From contig NZ_PPHF01000070.1 of NCBI RefSeq assembly GCF_002904335.1, forward strand, positions 62,001 to 126,000: a DNA stretch of 64,000 nt, given 5' to 3'. The notes beneath the pieces were generated by a model. The model was not told the DNA's origin and searched no databases. It saw only the letters and a program-made list of their open reading frames with translations. Below are positions 16,785 through 27,492 of the stretch, piece by piece. The stretch's first letter is position 1. Each line of letters begins with the position of its first letter. Made by a program: the position numbers and the translations under genes. Source of the DNA: Amycolatopsis sp. CA-126428. GTDB taxonomy: Bacteria > Actinomycetota > Actinomycetes > Mycobacteriales > Pseudonocardiaceae.

Positions 16785-17704
16785 GCGAGGGTGTGCACAC
16801 CGATCCGCACGCGCTGGACGAGCTGAGCGACCTCGCGTCGCAGGAGCACGCGGGCGTCGGGCCGGACGGCGCGGTCGAGGGCTACTCGGCGCGGCGGACG
16901 CTGCGGCTCGGCGTCGAGCTGCGGCGCCAGCTCAAGCGGCGGCGCACGCAGTTCCTGCTCGGGTTCGTCGCGCTCCTGCCGTTCATCCTGGTGATCGCGT
17001 TCCAGCTCGGGCAGTCGAGCCCGAACCGGCGCAGCGGCGGCTTCGTCGACCTGGCCACGGCGTCCGCGCCGAACTTCGTCGTGCTGGCGCTGTTCGTGTC
17101 GGGGACGTTCCTGCTGCCGATGATCGTCGCGCTGTTCTTCGGCGACACCATCGCGAGCGAGGCGTCGTGGTCGAGCCTGAAGTACCTGCTGGCGGTGCCG
17201 GTGCCACGGCAGCGGGTGCTGCGGCAGAAGGCGATCGTGTCCGGGCTGCTGTCGGCGTTCGCGCTCGTGCTGCTGCCGTTGGTGTCGCTCGGCGTCGGGG
17301 TGCTCTGGTACGGCGCGGGCGACGCGATCAGCCCGACGGGTGACGCGGTGTCCTTCGGCGACAGCCTGCTCGCCATCGGGCTGTCCACTGTGTACATCAT
17401 CCTGCAGCTGGCCTGGGTGGCCGGGCTCGCGCTGGCGCTGAGCGTGTCGACCGACGCCCCGCTCGGCGCGGTCGGCGGCGCGGTGCTGGTGGCGATCCTG
17501 TCGCAGATCCTCGACCAGATCACCGCGCTGGAGGGCCTCCGCAACTACCTGCCGACGCACTACGCGTTCTCCTGGATGGACCTGATCTCGACCGACGTCG
17601 ACTGGACCAACCTGGCGAGCGGCATGCTGTCGGCGGCGATCTACGGCACGGTGTTCTTCCTGTTCGCCGGGCGGCGGTTCGCTCGAAAAGACATCACCAG
17701 CTGA
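16781..17704 (+). CDS. ABC-2-type transporter permease
   Basis: A 307-residue membrane protein with about six hydrophobic helices after a hydrophilic 45-residue start. It has the ABC-2 pattern of a first long helix (FLLGFVALLPFILVIAFQLG), a cytoplasmic re-entry around IASEASWSSLKYLLAVPVPR, and a final helix before a basic C-terminus. It starts with a GTG that overlaps the upstream stop by 4 bases, so it is translationally coupled to the hydrolase-ATPase fusion and is its obvious membrane partner. The substrate is unknown; the pair could export a compound or peptide processed by the outer hydrolase domain. Confidence 0.88.
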   Translation: MSEGVHTDPHALDELSDLASQEHAGVGPDGAVEGYSARRTLRLGVELRRQLKRRRTQFLLGFVALLPFILVIAFQLGQSSPNRRSGGFVDLATASAPNFVVLALFVSGTFLLPMIVALFFGDTIASEASWSSLKYLLAVPVPRQRVLRQKAIVSGLLSAFALVLLPLVSLGVGVLWYGAGDAISPTGDAVSFGDSLLAIGLSTVYIILQLAWVAGLALALSVSTDAPLGAVGGAVLVAILSQILDQITALEGLRNYLPTHYAFSWMDLISTDVDWTNLASGMLSAAIYGTVFFLFAGRRFARKDITS

Positions 17705-17728
17705 CACCCGCGGGCGGCGTACGGCGCG

Positions 17729-18130
17729 GTGCTGCCCAGCCCGCTCGGCCGCGGCGTCGGCGAGTTCATGCTGCTCGCCTTCGCCGGCCGCCGGACCGGG
17801 CGGCACTACCGCGTGCCGGTCACCGCGCACCGCGACGCCGAAGGCCTGTGTGCGCTGACGCCCGCGGGCTGGCGGCTCAACTTCCGCGGCGGCGCGGACG
17901 CCGACGTGACGTTCGCCGGCCGGACGACGCCGATGCGCGGCGTGCTCGTCGAGGACGAAGCCGAGGTGGCGCGGACCTACCTGGACCGCATGACCGAGCT
18001 GGGCATGCGCCGCGCCGCCCGCATGATCGGGCTGAAGTTCCCCCTCGGCCGGCTGCCGGCCCTCGACGAGGTCGCCGAGCTGGTGCGCCGGGAGCACTTC
18101 GGCGTCGTCCGGTTGAGCGTCAGGACCTGA
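17729..18130 (+). CDS. Deazaflavin-type nitroreductase/quinone reductase-like protein
   Basis: A 133-residue protein resembling the F420-dependent nitroreductase/quinone reductase family: FAGRRTGRHYRVPVTAH, then WRLNFRGGADADVTFAG. It is slightly short at the N-terminus; most relatives have an extra helix before the first strand, and the stop 24 bases upstream in frame prevents a longer start. The GTG at 17729 follows the permease stop by 24 bases, so it may be the third gene of that operon. Binding of deazaflavin F420 is likely by family, and the substrate is unknown. Confidence 0.75.
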   Translation: MLPSPLGRGVGEFMLLAFAGRRTGRHYRVPVTAHRDAEGLCALTPAGWRLNFRGGADADVTFAGRTTPMRGVLVEDEAEVARTYLDRMTELGMRRAARMIGLKFPLGRLPALDEVAELVRREHFGVVRLSVRT

Positions 18131-18161
18131 CCGGCCCGCCGGGCCGCGGTACGGTCGGGCC

Positions 18162-18902
18162 GTGCCGATCAGCCTGGACAGCCACCGCGACGTCGCCGTG
18201 CTCCGGATCGACCACGGCGGCGGCAACACCCTCGACACGGACTCGTGCCGGGCGCTGGTGCGGCGGCTCGAGGAGGCCGAAGAGGCCCGTGCCGTGGTGC
18301 TCACCGGGACCGGCCGCGTCTTCTGCGCGGGCGTCGACCTCAAGCGGCTCGACGAAGGCGGCGCGCCGTACGTGGCGGAGTTCCTGCCGCTGCTGTCCGA
18401 CGCGCTGCTCGCGGTGTTCGGCAGCCCGCGCCCGGTGGTCGCCGCGCTGAACGGGCACGCCATCGCCGGGGGCGCGGTGCTCGCCGCGGCCTGCGACCAC
18501 CGGGTGCTGGGCGCCGGCAAGATCGGCGTGACCGAGCTGCTCGTCGGGCTGCCGTTCCCGTTGGCCGCGCTGGAGATCCTGCGCTGCACCTACGGGACCA
18601 CCCGGCTGCCGGCGCTCACCTACACGGGTGAAACCTGGGACGGCGAGGAGGCCCTGGCCCGCGGGCTGGCCGACGAGCCGGCGCCACCGGACGAGGTGCT
18701 CGAGCGGGCGGTCGCCGTCGCGGCCCGGCTCGGCGACCTGCCCGCCGAATCGTTCGCGCACACCAAAGCCCAGATCCGGCAGCCGTTCCACGAGCGGATC
18801 GCCGAATACCGCCACTCGGACGACCCGCGGGTGCAGCGGCTGTGGCAGTCCGCCGAGGCGCTCGCCGCCGTCAAGTCCTATGTGGACCGCGTGCTCCGCT
18901 AG
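18162..18902 (+). CDS. Enoyl-CoA hydratase/isomerase family protein
   Basis: A 246-residue crotonase-fold protein. Family signs are AVVLTGTGRVFCAGVDLKRL, which forms the CoA-binding and oxyanion part, and AALNGHAIAGGAVLAAACDHRV. Where active hydratases often carry a Glu, the segment TELLVGLPFPLAALEIL has a Glu in VTELLVG and none at the second position, so the reaction is uncertain: hydratase, isomerase or hydrolase. The GTG lies 31 bases after the previous stop in a same-strand cluster. The 3' end overlaps the convergent SRPBCC gene by 4 bases. Confidence 0.88.
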   Translation: MPISLDSHRDVAVLRIDHGGGNTLDTDSCRALVRRLEEAEEARAVVLTGTGRVFCAGVDLKRLDEGGAPYVAEFLPLLSDALLAVFGSPRPVVAALNGHAIAGGAVLAAACDHRVLGAGKIGVTELLVGLPFPLAALEILRCTYGTTRLPALTYTGETWDGEEALARGLADEPAPPDEVLERAVAVAARLGDLPAESFAHTKAQIRQPFHERIAEYRHSDDPRVQRLWQSAEALAAVKSYVDRVLR

Positions 18903-19402
18903 CCGGCGTGCACACCGGTCTCGGCGAGCGCCTTGATGCCCTCGACGGTCTTCTGCATGTTGTCCCGCAGCTCGCCGAGCCGCATCGCGACGATCTCGTC
19001 TTCGTGCTCGGGCATCGAGCCGATGATCCTCGTGAGGTTGGACGGGCCGGGGCCGATCTGCGCCCACTGGCGCAGGACGGTGCCGTCGCCGTCCGGGACG
19101 AGCTCGAAGCGCCACGACGCGGCCGGGTTCGTCACGTCCATCACGGCCCACGCGAACAGCCGCGCGGGCTCGTAGCCGGTGACGGTCGAGACGGTCTCCC
19201 ACTCGCCGGCGACCGGGTGGGAGTTGCGGCCGCGGAACCGCGCGCCGAGGCCGGGCTCGGTGCCCTCGACCCAGCCCCCGCCCTGGAACTCGGTGGAGAA
19301 CCGGGCCGGCAGGTCGACGTCCAGCAACCAGGACCAGACCTCGGCCGGCGGCGCGGCGACGCGGACCTCGACCTCGGTCGTCGGGCAGTCGGAAACCTTC
19401 AT
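18899..19402 (-). CDS. SRPBCC family protein (polyketide cyclase/dehydrase-like)
   Basis: A 167-residue START-like protein. The first strand (VSDCPTTEVEVRVAAPPAEVWSWL split over residues 3-26) is typical of SRPBCC domains. Later elements are ARFRGRNSHPVAG, a strand with LFAWAVMD and a long C-terminal helix (LGELRDNMQKTVEGIKALAE). The family binds hydrophobic ligands in a deep cavity; enzymatic and carrier roles both exist. There is no signal peptide. It converges on the enoyl-CoA hydratase gene with a 4-base overlap and is divergent from the secreted peptidase gene. Confidence 0.88.
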   Translation of the reverse strand: MKVSDCPTTEVEVRVAAPPAEVWSWLLDVDLPARFSTEFQGGGWVEGTEPGLGARFRGRNSHPVAGEWETVSTVTGYEPARLFAWAVMDVTNPAASWRFELVPDGDGTVLRQWAQIGPGPSNLTRIIGSMPEHEDEIVAMRLGELRDNMQKTVEGIKALAETGVHAG

Positions 19403-19649
19403 GGCGGACCCCTCGCTCGATGACGGTGCCTACGGATCCGGACCGTAACGCGGCCCGGATCGCGCGGACAACTCGCAGGATGCCCACGGCGGCGCACGCC
19501 TACGGACGCGGCGCCACCCCTCGAAAGTCGGATCCTGACCGATTATGCGCCCGGACAGCCGATTGCCGACCGGCGCCGGTTCTGTGAGGGTCCCACCGAG
19601 GGTTCCGGCCGGGGTTCGGCCGGGGTTCGGTGAGCCGGGAGGGTGCTCG

Positions 19650-21035
19650 ATGCGCAGACTTTTCACCGCGGGTGCGGTTTTGCTCGCGCTGGCCGGCTTG
19701 GCGCCGGCGGCCGCGGCGGCGCCCGACATCAAGGCGGAGTTGCAGCGGATCCCGGGGCTGACGATCGTCTCCGAGGACGCGGCGCCGGCCGGGTTCCGGT
19801 TCTTCAAGCTGACCTACACCCAGCCCGCCGACCACCGGCACCCCGGCGCGGGCACGTTCGAGCAGCGGTTCACCCTGCTGCACCGCGACTTCGCCGCCCC
19901 GACGGTCGCCTTCACGAGCGGCTACAACGTCAGCGGCTCGCCGAACCGCTCGGAACCGACGCAGATCGTCGACGGCAACCAGCTGTCGATGGAGTACCGC
20001 TACTTCACGCCGTCGCGGCCGGAGCCGGAGAACTGGGCGAAGCAGCTGACGATCTGGCAGGCGGCGGCGGACGAGCACCGCGCGGTGCAGGCGTTCAAGG
20101 CGGTCTACCCGGGCAAGTGGCTGGCCACCGGCGGCAGCAAGGGCGGCATGACCGCGACGTACTTCCGGCGCTTCTTCCCCGACGACGTCGACGCGACGAT
20201 CCCGTACGTCGCGCCCAACGACGTCATCGACCCGATCGACGTCTACAACCGGTTCCTTTCCCGCGTGGGCGACGATCCGGCGTGCCGTGACGCCCTGAAA
20301 GCGATCCAGCGCGACGCGCTGAAGCGGCGTGACGAGCTGGGGGCGATCGCCGCGGCGGACGCGGCGCAGCGCGGGCTGACGTTCTCGATCGTCGGATCGG
20401 CCGACAAGTCCCTCGAGATCTCGGTGATCGACTCGTACTTCGCGTTCTGGCAGTACCAGAAGCAGGCGGACTGCGCGACGGTGCCACGGCCGGGCGCGCC
20501 CGCGGCGGACGTCTACGCCTGGTACGAGAAGGTGGAGAGCCTCAACACCTACTCCGACCAGGACCTGGCGCCGTACATCCCGTACTACTACCAGGCGGCG
20601 GTGCAGCTGGGCTCGCCCGAGGCGTACGACGGCTACCTCCGCGACCTGCTGCGCTACCCCGGCGCCGACCAGCCGAAGACGTTCGTGCCGGCGTCGATCC
20701 GCCTGCCGCGCTTCGACTACCTGGCGATGCCCGACATCGACTTCTGGGTGAAGTCCCGCGGCACCCGCCTGCTGTTCGTCTACGGCTCGAACGACCCGTG
20801 GGGCGCGGAGCCGTTCGAGCTGGGCTTCGGCAGCCGCGATTCGTACCGGTACTACGTGCAGGGCGGCAACCACGGGTCGAAGATCGCCCAGCTGGCCCCG
20901 GCCGACGCGGCGGCAGCCACGGCGACGGTCCGCCGCTGGGCCGGCCTGCCGCCGGTTTCGTCGTTGGCCGCCCGCTCCGCTCCGGCCGGGTTCCCGGACT
21001 TCGACGTGGACCTGACGCCGCGGACGCGGCTGTAA
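19650..21035 (+). CDS. Secreted S37-type (tripeptidyl aminopeptidase-like) serine peptidase
   Basis: A 461-residue exported protein. A signal peptide covers about residues 1-25 (basic MRRL, hydrophobic core, AAAAAPD cleavage region). The nucleophile elbow is TGGSKGGMT. An Asp lies in GSNDPWGAEPF and a His in VQGGNHGSKI near the end, giving a full triad. The protein resembles the Streptomyces S37/S28-like aminopeptidases that trim tripeptides from extracellular proteins. The ATG at 19650 was preferred because GGGAGGG precedes it and the signal peptide then starts properly. A short tandem repeat of CCGGGGTTCGG lies just upstream. Confidence 0.9.
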   Translation: MRRLFTAGAVLLALAGLAPAAAAAPDIKAELQRIPGLTIVSEDAAPAGFRFFKLTYTQPADHRHPGAGTFEQRFTLLHRDFAAPTVAFTSGYNVSGSPNRSEPTQIVDGNQLSMEYRYFTPSRPEPENWAKQLTIWQAAADEHRAVQAFKAVYPGKWLATGGSKGGMTATYFRRFFPDDVDATIPYVAPNDVIDPIDVYNRFLSRVGDDPACRDALKAIQRDALKRRDELGAIAAADAAQRGLTFSIVGSADKSLEISVIDSYFAFWQYQKQADCATVPRPGAPAADVYAWYEKVESLNTYSDQDLAPYIPYYYQAAVQLGSPEAYDGYLRDLLRYPGADQPKTFVPASIRLPRFDYLAMPDIDFWVKSRGTRLLFVYGSNDPWGAEPFELGFGSRDSYRYYVQGGNHGSKIAQLAPADAAAATATVRRWAGLPPVSSLAARSAPAGFPDFDVDLTPRTRL

Positions 21036-21094
21036 CTTTCCTCAGGCCGGGCGTACTCTCACCACACCTGACAGCCCGGCCTGAGGAGGCGCGC

Positions 21095-21484
21095 ATGCCT
21101 CGTCCCGTCCACTTCGAGATCCACGCGGGCGACCCCGAACGCGCGGTGGCGTTCTACACGGCGGTGTTCGGCTGGAAGTTCGAGCGCTGGGGCGACGTCC
21201 CCTATTGGATGATCACGACCGGCGAAGGCAACGGAATCGACGGCGGGCTCCTCCCCCGCCAGGGCCCGGCACCGGAGGCCTCGGCCCCGATCCACGGATT
21301 CGTCAACACGATCGACGTGGCGAACCTGGACGAGGCACTGGGCGACGTCAACCGGGCGGGCGGAACGCTGGCCCTGCCCAAGAACCCGGTGCCGGGCGTG
21401 GGCTGGCTGGCGTACTGCAAGGACACCGAGGGCAACGTCTTCGGCATGCTCCAAGCGGACGAGAACGCGCCCGCCCCGGAGTGA
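21095..21484 (+). CDS. VOC (glyoxalase/bleomycin-resistance fold) protein
   Basis: A 129-residue single VOC domain: VHFEIHAGDPERAVAFYTAV, then GWKFERWGDVPYWMI, and a second half with FVNTIDVANLDEAL and CKDTEGNVFGMLQ. It resembles proteins that bind small molecules or metals; the likely metal ligands are His6 and a Glu near the end of each half. The ATG follows GAGGAGG. It lies 59 bases after the peptidase and may be its own unit. The function cannot be made more precise. Confidence 0.88.
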   Translation: MPRPVHFEIHAGDPERAVAFYTAVFGWKFERWGDVPYWMITTGEGNGIDGGLLPRQGPAPEASAPIHGFVNTIDVANLDEALGDVNRAGGTLALPKNPVPGVGWLAYCKDTEGNVFGMLQADENAPAPE

Positions 21485-21485
21485 A

Positions 21486-21833
21486 TCAGGGCCGTTTGGC
21501 CTTGGGCAACCGCGCGACGACCCGCTCGTAGGAAGCATCGACGAGTTCCTCGAGCTCGGCGCCGGGCACCCCGGCGCCGAGCTGCACGCGGTTCCAGCCG
21601 TAGCGGCCGAGGTAGTCCATGACGCTGACGACCCCGGGATACCGCGCCCGCACCTCGGCGGCCTCATCCCGGGTGGCCCCACACTTGACGGCAACGCTCC
21701 CAGGCGGCTCTTGGCCGATGAAGGCGAAGCCCTTGCCGCCTACCTTGGCGACGAGCACGTGATCGCCGAAGGGATAGGTCTCCTCGGCGCCGGGCTTGGC
21801 GAGACAGTAGGCGACGACGGCTTCGAGATTCAT
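21486..21833 (-). CDS. MmcQ/YjbR family protein
   Basis: A 115-residue protein of the MmcQ/YjbR family (cystatin-like fold, often called a DNA-binding-like protein). It has KPGAEETYPFGDHVLVAKVGGK at the front, a strand with AVKCG, and GRYGWNRVQLGAG plus LVDASYERVVARLPK at the end. No enzymatic function is established for the family. It converges on the VOC gene with only a base between the stops. Confidence 0.9.
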   Translation of the reverse strand: MNLEAVVAYCLAKPGAEETYPFGDHVLVAKVGGKGFAFIGQEPPGSVAVKCGATRDEAAEVRARYPGVVSVMDYLGRYGWNRVQLGAGVPGAELEELVDASYERVVARLPKAKRP

Positions 21834-22410
21834 GGTCCACCCCTGCGAGTTCGAGATCGGTCGGCTCCGGAGAGCTGGGACGGTGGCCGGCGGAGGAAAG
21901 CAGCGGAAGGCGGCGGTGGCGGCGGACCGGGCCTGGTCGACGGGGACGCCAGGCCGGGTGGGGCGGGCCCGGGATCAAGGCCAGGGCGGACCGGGATTCC
22001 AGGCCAGGCCGGACCGAGCCGGGCCGAGTGGGCCGGGGCCGGGCGGGAGCATCCAATCCGAGCAGGGGCGGGAATCCAGGGCAGGCCGAGCCGGACCGAG
22101 CGGGGCGGGGCGAACCGAGCCGAGCGGGCCGGGGCGGGGATCTGGGCCGCGCGCGGGGCGGGGCCGGGCATCCGAGCCGAGCCGGGCCGGGGTCGGGCCG
22201 AGCCGGGGTCGGGTCGGGGATCCAATCGGAGTGAGCGGAGCGGGGCCGGATTCACCCGGCCACCTCTCCAGCTCCGGCCTCGGCAAGCCCTCCTGCCCTC
22301 GGCTCCTCCTGCCCCGGCCCCCTGGCCACCCGGCTCCTCCTGCCCCCGCGCCCCCTCCTAGCCTCGGCCCCTCCTGCCCCCGGCGGCCCCGCCCGGGCAG
22401 CCTCCGCCCG
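21834..22410. repeat. 577-base low-complexity gene-free stretch
   Basis: The left two thirds are built from short imperfect repeats of GGGCCGAGC, GGGCCGGGC and GGGGCGGGG. The right third repeats GGCTCCTCCTGCCCC and CCTCGGCCCCTCC on a pyrimidine-rich strand. Several frames are open in both directions, but they encode only Arg/Pro/Gly/Ala runs. The section directly beside the uvrB stop has no T-run terminator. I see no gene here. Confidence 0.7.
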
Positions 22411-24567
<2,157 letters not shown>

Positions 24568-24613
24568 GTGGACCAGAGTAGGCCGCCCCACCGACAATTT
24601 CCGTCGGGCCTGG

Positions 24614-25225
24614 TCAGCGGGCCCGGAACACCGTGACCGACGTGACATCGCCGCCGTCGACGGCGCAGTGCAGGACCGCGCCGGGGACCGGGTCGTCGCC
24701 GAAGCACGAGACCAGCACCCGATCGGGGCCGGTGGCCTGCACCTCGGTGCGCGGGAACTCCGCCAGCACGCCGGCGACCTCGTCCGCCGGCGCGGCCAGG
24801 TGCGCGAGGACGACCTCGCGCGGCGACGGCGGGGGCGGGATCGGCAGGCCGTGCCCTTCGAAGAGGCGGTTCAGCTGGTCGGCGGCGGAAACGGCGCGCG
24901 GGAAGCCCGCGAACGCCGCCGTCTGGACGACCACTTCGCAGACCTCGGCCGGCGACAGCCCGGCGGCGAGGCCGGTGCGGAGGTGGACGCTCAGCGGCGG
25001 CCCCACCATCCCGGCGGCGACGATCGCGGCGAGCGTGGCGGCTTCGCGCGTGCGGGCGTCGAGGGCCGGGCGTTCGTGCAGGTGGCCGTAGACGGTGCCG
25101 ACGGCCAGCTCGCCCAGCGCGGGGACGGTCGCGAAGAGCGCGTCGAGGCGGGCCTTCCCGCCCTCGACGAGCCCGGCGAAGTTCTCGCGGCCGCGGTCGT
25201 GGAGGTCGGCCATCGGGTCGGTCAT
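24614..25225 (-). CDS. Carboxymuconolactone decarboxylase-like protein with extra C-terminal domain
   Basis: A 203-residue protein. The first 125 residues are a CMD-like all-helical domain: [18 protein letters not shown], then [20 protein letters not shown] and [15 protein letters not shown]. The Cys pair of AhpD-type peroxidase partners is not present, so it is not an AhpD-like reductant. Residues about 130-203 form a small domain with strands such as [17 protein letters not shown], possibly NTF2-like. The ATG at 25225 follows GAGGAG and lies 11 bases after the DUF5685 stop, so the two are co-transcribed. The function is unknown. Confidence 0.8.
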   Translation of the reverse strand: MTDPMADLHDRGRENFAGLVEGGKARLDALFATVPALGELAVGTVYGHLHERPALDARTREAATLAAIVAAGMVGPPLSVHLRTGLAAGLSPAEVCEVVVQTAAFAGFPRAVSAADQLNRLFEGHGLPIPPPPSPREVVLAHLAAPADEVAGVLAEFPRTEVQATGPDRVLVSCFGDDPVPGAVLHCAVDGGDVTSVTVFRAR

Positions 25226-25236
25226 GGTTTGTCTCC

Positions 25237-26832
25237 TCAGCAGCTGCAGTCGCAACAGCTGCAACAATCGCAACAGTCGCAACCGCCGTCACAGCCGCAG
25301 TCGCATCCGTCGCACGTGCTCACCGGTTTTCCGCTCCACGGGCCAGGATAGGGATCGCGGCAGCAGAACTGGCAGGTGCAGCACATGTAGGGGGTGAGGG
25401 CGCAGCCGACGAAGAAGTTGCGCTTCTGGGGTGGGACGGCGAACTTCGGGTACCAGAGGCCGCCGCCCTTGCCGTCGTACGGGCCGGATTTGCCGGGGCC
25501 TTTGGGGTCCTTGGGATCGTCGGGGTCCTTGGGCCCGCCGGGGCCGCCTCCGCCGGGCCCACCCGGACCGCCGGGGCCGTTCGGGCCGCCTGGGCCACGT
25601 CCGCCGGGAGCGCTTGGCGGTGGGACCGGCCCTGGCGACGGAAACCCGTGGGGCTGCGAGCCCGAGCCGGGCGGAACCTGATGCGGGTGCTGCTGCGGCG
25701 CCGGCCCACGCCCGATCCAGCCCGGCGGCGGCTGCTGCCCGGCCGCGCCGCCCGGCCGGGAGCCGTGGTCGAGCGAGGAGCATTCGCCGGCCGATGAAGG
25801 GTGCCCGAAAGGCGAGCCCTCCGCCGGCTCCGAGCCGCGGCTACGGGTCGAGCCGTGGTCGAGCGAGGAGCGGCCACCGGCCGACAAGGAGTGCCCCACG
25901 GGCGAGCCGTGGCCGTGCCCGAAAGGGGAGCCCTCCTCCGCGACCAAGCCGTGGCGGTGGCCGTCGTGGCCGTTGGACAAGCCGTGGCCGAAGGCTCGCC
26001 GCACCGCTTGGCGGAGCTCGTGCACCAGCAACGCGTGCACCAGCGCCGGCTCGGTGAACTCCGCCTCGCGCAACGCCAGCTCCACCCCCAGTACCGCGTC
26101 ATCGCACAGCCGCCGGGCCTCCTCCGGCCCCGTTCCCGTGGCCAGCAACGGGTTCCACGCCCCCGCCGCCGCGTCGGCGGCGTAGTCCTCCACCGCGTCC
26201 AGCAGGTGCGCCACCCGGCCGAACAGCCGGCCCGCCTCGGCCAGCGCGGCCGCGTTGCCCGGCTTGCCCGCCAGCTCCGCCGTCCGCGCGAACGCCGCCG
26301 CCGTTGCCCGCTCGGCCGGTTCCGTGGCCAGCAGCGGCGAGTCGCCCGGCCGGACCGATGACTCCAGCGCGCCCTGGCCCTCGACCGCCTCCGTCAGCAC
26401 CGTCGTGTCGAACCCCACCTGGCCGCCCGTCCGGCGACCCTGCGCCGTCCAGCGGGCCGCGAGCCGGCGCGCGGCCGCCGCCACCGGGCGCCTGCCGAAC
26501 GCTCCGTCGCCGTCCTCGATGTGGTCGCCGACCTTGGCCGCCGCCAGGACCAGGGACACCGCCGCCGCGAGCTGGGCGCCCTCGCCGCGGGCCACCGAAG
26601 CCGTCCGCATGCCCCGCAGCGGGCACGGGCCCGCTTCGCGCCGGCCGTCCGCGCGGGGTGCCTGCGCCTCGACCAGCACCGAGATGATCAACCCGTCGTA
26701 GTTGGTGACCACGCGGGCGAGCTGACCGTGTTCGTCGCGCAGCGTGAGGCACAGACCGCACAGGTGGGCCAGCCAATCCGCGTGCAGGTCGTCGGCCAGC
26801 CGGTGCCGGCACGGCCGGATGATCCCGAACAT
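25237..26832 (-). CDS. DUF5685-like protein with His-rich, collagen-like and Cys-rich tail
   Basis: A 531-residue protein. Residues 1-290 resemble the actinobacterial DUF5685 family: MFGIIRPCRHRL, then HLCGLCLTLRDEHGQLARV, with Cys and His in positions that could bind a metal. A His-rich part follows (GHGLSNGHDGHRHG, later FGHGHGSPVGH), then two related units containing SSLDHGS. Next come about 70 residues of collagen-like G-P-x repeats, a CC-rich patch (YMCCTCQFCCRD) and a tail of 14 Cys among Asp and Gly. The tail recalls metal-binding peptides. I do not know its function; metal storage or insertion is a guess. The ATG at 26832 replaces longer upstream alternatives that lack similarity. Co-transcribed with the CMD gene. 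Confidence 0.8.
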   Translation of the reverse strand: MFGIIRPCRHRLADDLHADWLAHLCGLCLTLRDEHGQLARVVTNYDGLIISVLVEAQAPRADGRREAGPCPLRGMRTASVARGEGAQLAAAVSLVLAAAKVGDHIEDGDGAFGRRPVAAAARRLAARWTAQGRRTGGQVGFDTTVLTEAVEGQGALESSVRPGDSPLLATEPAERATAAAFARTAELAGKPGNAAALAEAGRLFGRVAHLLDAVEDYAADAAAGAWNPLLATGTGPEEARRLCDDAVLGVELALREAEFTEPALVHALLVHELRQAVRRAFGHGLSNGHDGHRHGLVAEEGSPFGHGHGSPVGHSLSAGGRSSLDHGSTRSRGSEPAEGSPFGHPSSAGECSSLDHGSRPGGAAGQQPPPGWIGRGPAPQQHPHQVPPGSGSQPHGFPSPGPVPPPSAPGGRGPGGPNGPGGPGGPGGGGPGGPKDPDDPKDPKGPGKSGPYDGKGGGLWYPKFAVPPQKRNFFVGCALTPYMCCTCQFCCRDPYPGPWSGKPVSTCDGCDCGCDGGCDCCDCCSCCDCSC

Positions 26833-26937
26833 CCCCAGTTCCCCCTCGTTCCCGGAAGCTCGGCGCACCTTAGCCCGAACGCGTGACGCCCGGGGCGGGA
26901 GTTCGCGTTTCGTGACCGGCCCGGCAGGATGACCCGC

Positions 26938-27456
26938 ATGGCCGCACTGCACCCCCCGAAGGTCGAGGTCTTCGACCCCGCCGCGCGCGCGAACATCGAC
27001 CCGAAGGGCATCCGGCGGGAGGTCGAGGAGTTCCGCGAGGAGCCGTTCGGCCTGTACCTCGCCCGGCCGACCCCGGGCCGCGCCCAGTTCCACTACCTCG
27101 AGTCGTGGCTGGTGCCCGGGCTCGGCCTCCGCTTCACCGACTTCTGGTTCTCCCCCGGCCACGAACGCGACCAGGACTTCTACCTCGACGTCGTCCGCGT
27201 CCACCGGGACGGCCCGCGCTGGGTCGCCACCGACCTGTACGTCGACATCGTGCTCAAGGACAAGCTGTCCCTCCGGGTGATCGACACCGACGAGCTCCTC
27301 GAAGCCCTCGAAGCGGGCCTCGTCACCGCCCAAGAAGCGGAGTTCGCGCTGAAGACCACCTACACCGCCGTCGAGGGCCTGGCCGCGCACGGCTACGACC
27401 TCACCGCCTGGCTGGCCACCCTCGACATCGCGCTGACCTGGCGGCGCCACCCCTAG
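26938..27456 (+). CDS. DUF402 domain protein
   Basis: A 172-residue DUF402 protein, the family that includes FomD and related nucleoside-diphosphate-type hydrolases. The pattern includes WLVPGLGLRFTDFWFSP, FYLDVVRVHRDGPRWVATDLYVDIVLKD and a C-terminal helical part with DELLEALEAGL. The Asp cluster in TDLYVDIV and DTDEL probably binds a divalent metal. The ATG at 26938 was preferred over an ATG three codons earlier because GGCAGG lies at the right distance. It is divergent from the DUF5685 gene and convergent with coaE. Confidence 0.85.
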   Translation: MAALHPPKVEVFDPAARANIDPKGIRREVEEFREEPFGLYLARPTPGRAQFHYLESWLVPGLGLRFTDFWFSPGHERDQDFYLDVVRVHRDGPRWVATDLYVDIVLKDKLSLRVIDTDELLEALEAGLVTAQEAEFALKTTYTAVEGLAAHGYDLTAWLATLDIALTWRRHP

Positions 27457-27492
27457 CCAAGTCCGGCCGGCCTGGCTTGACGACCTGCGTGC

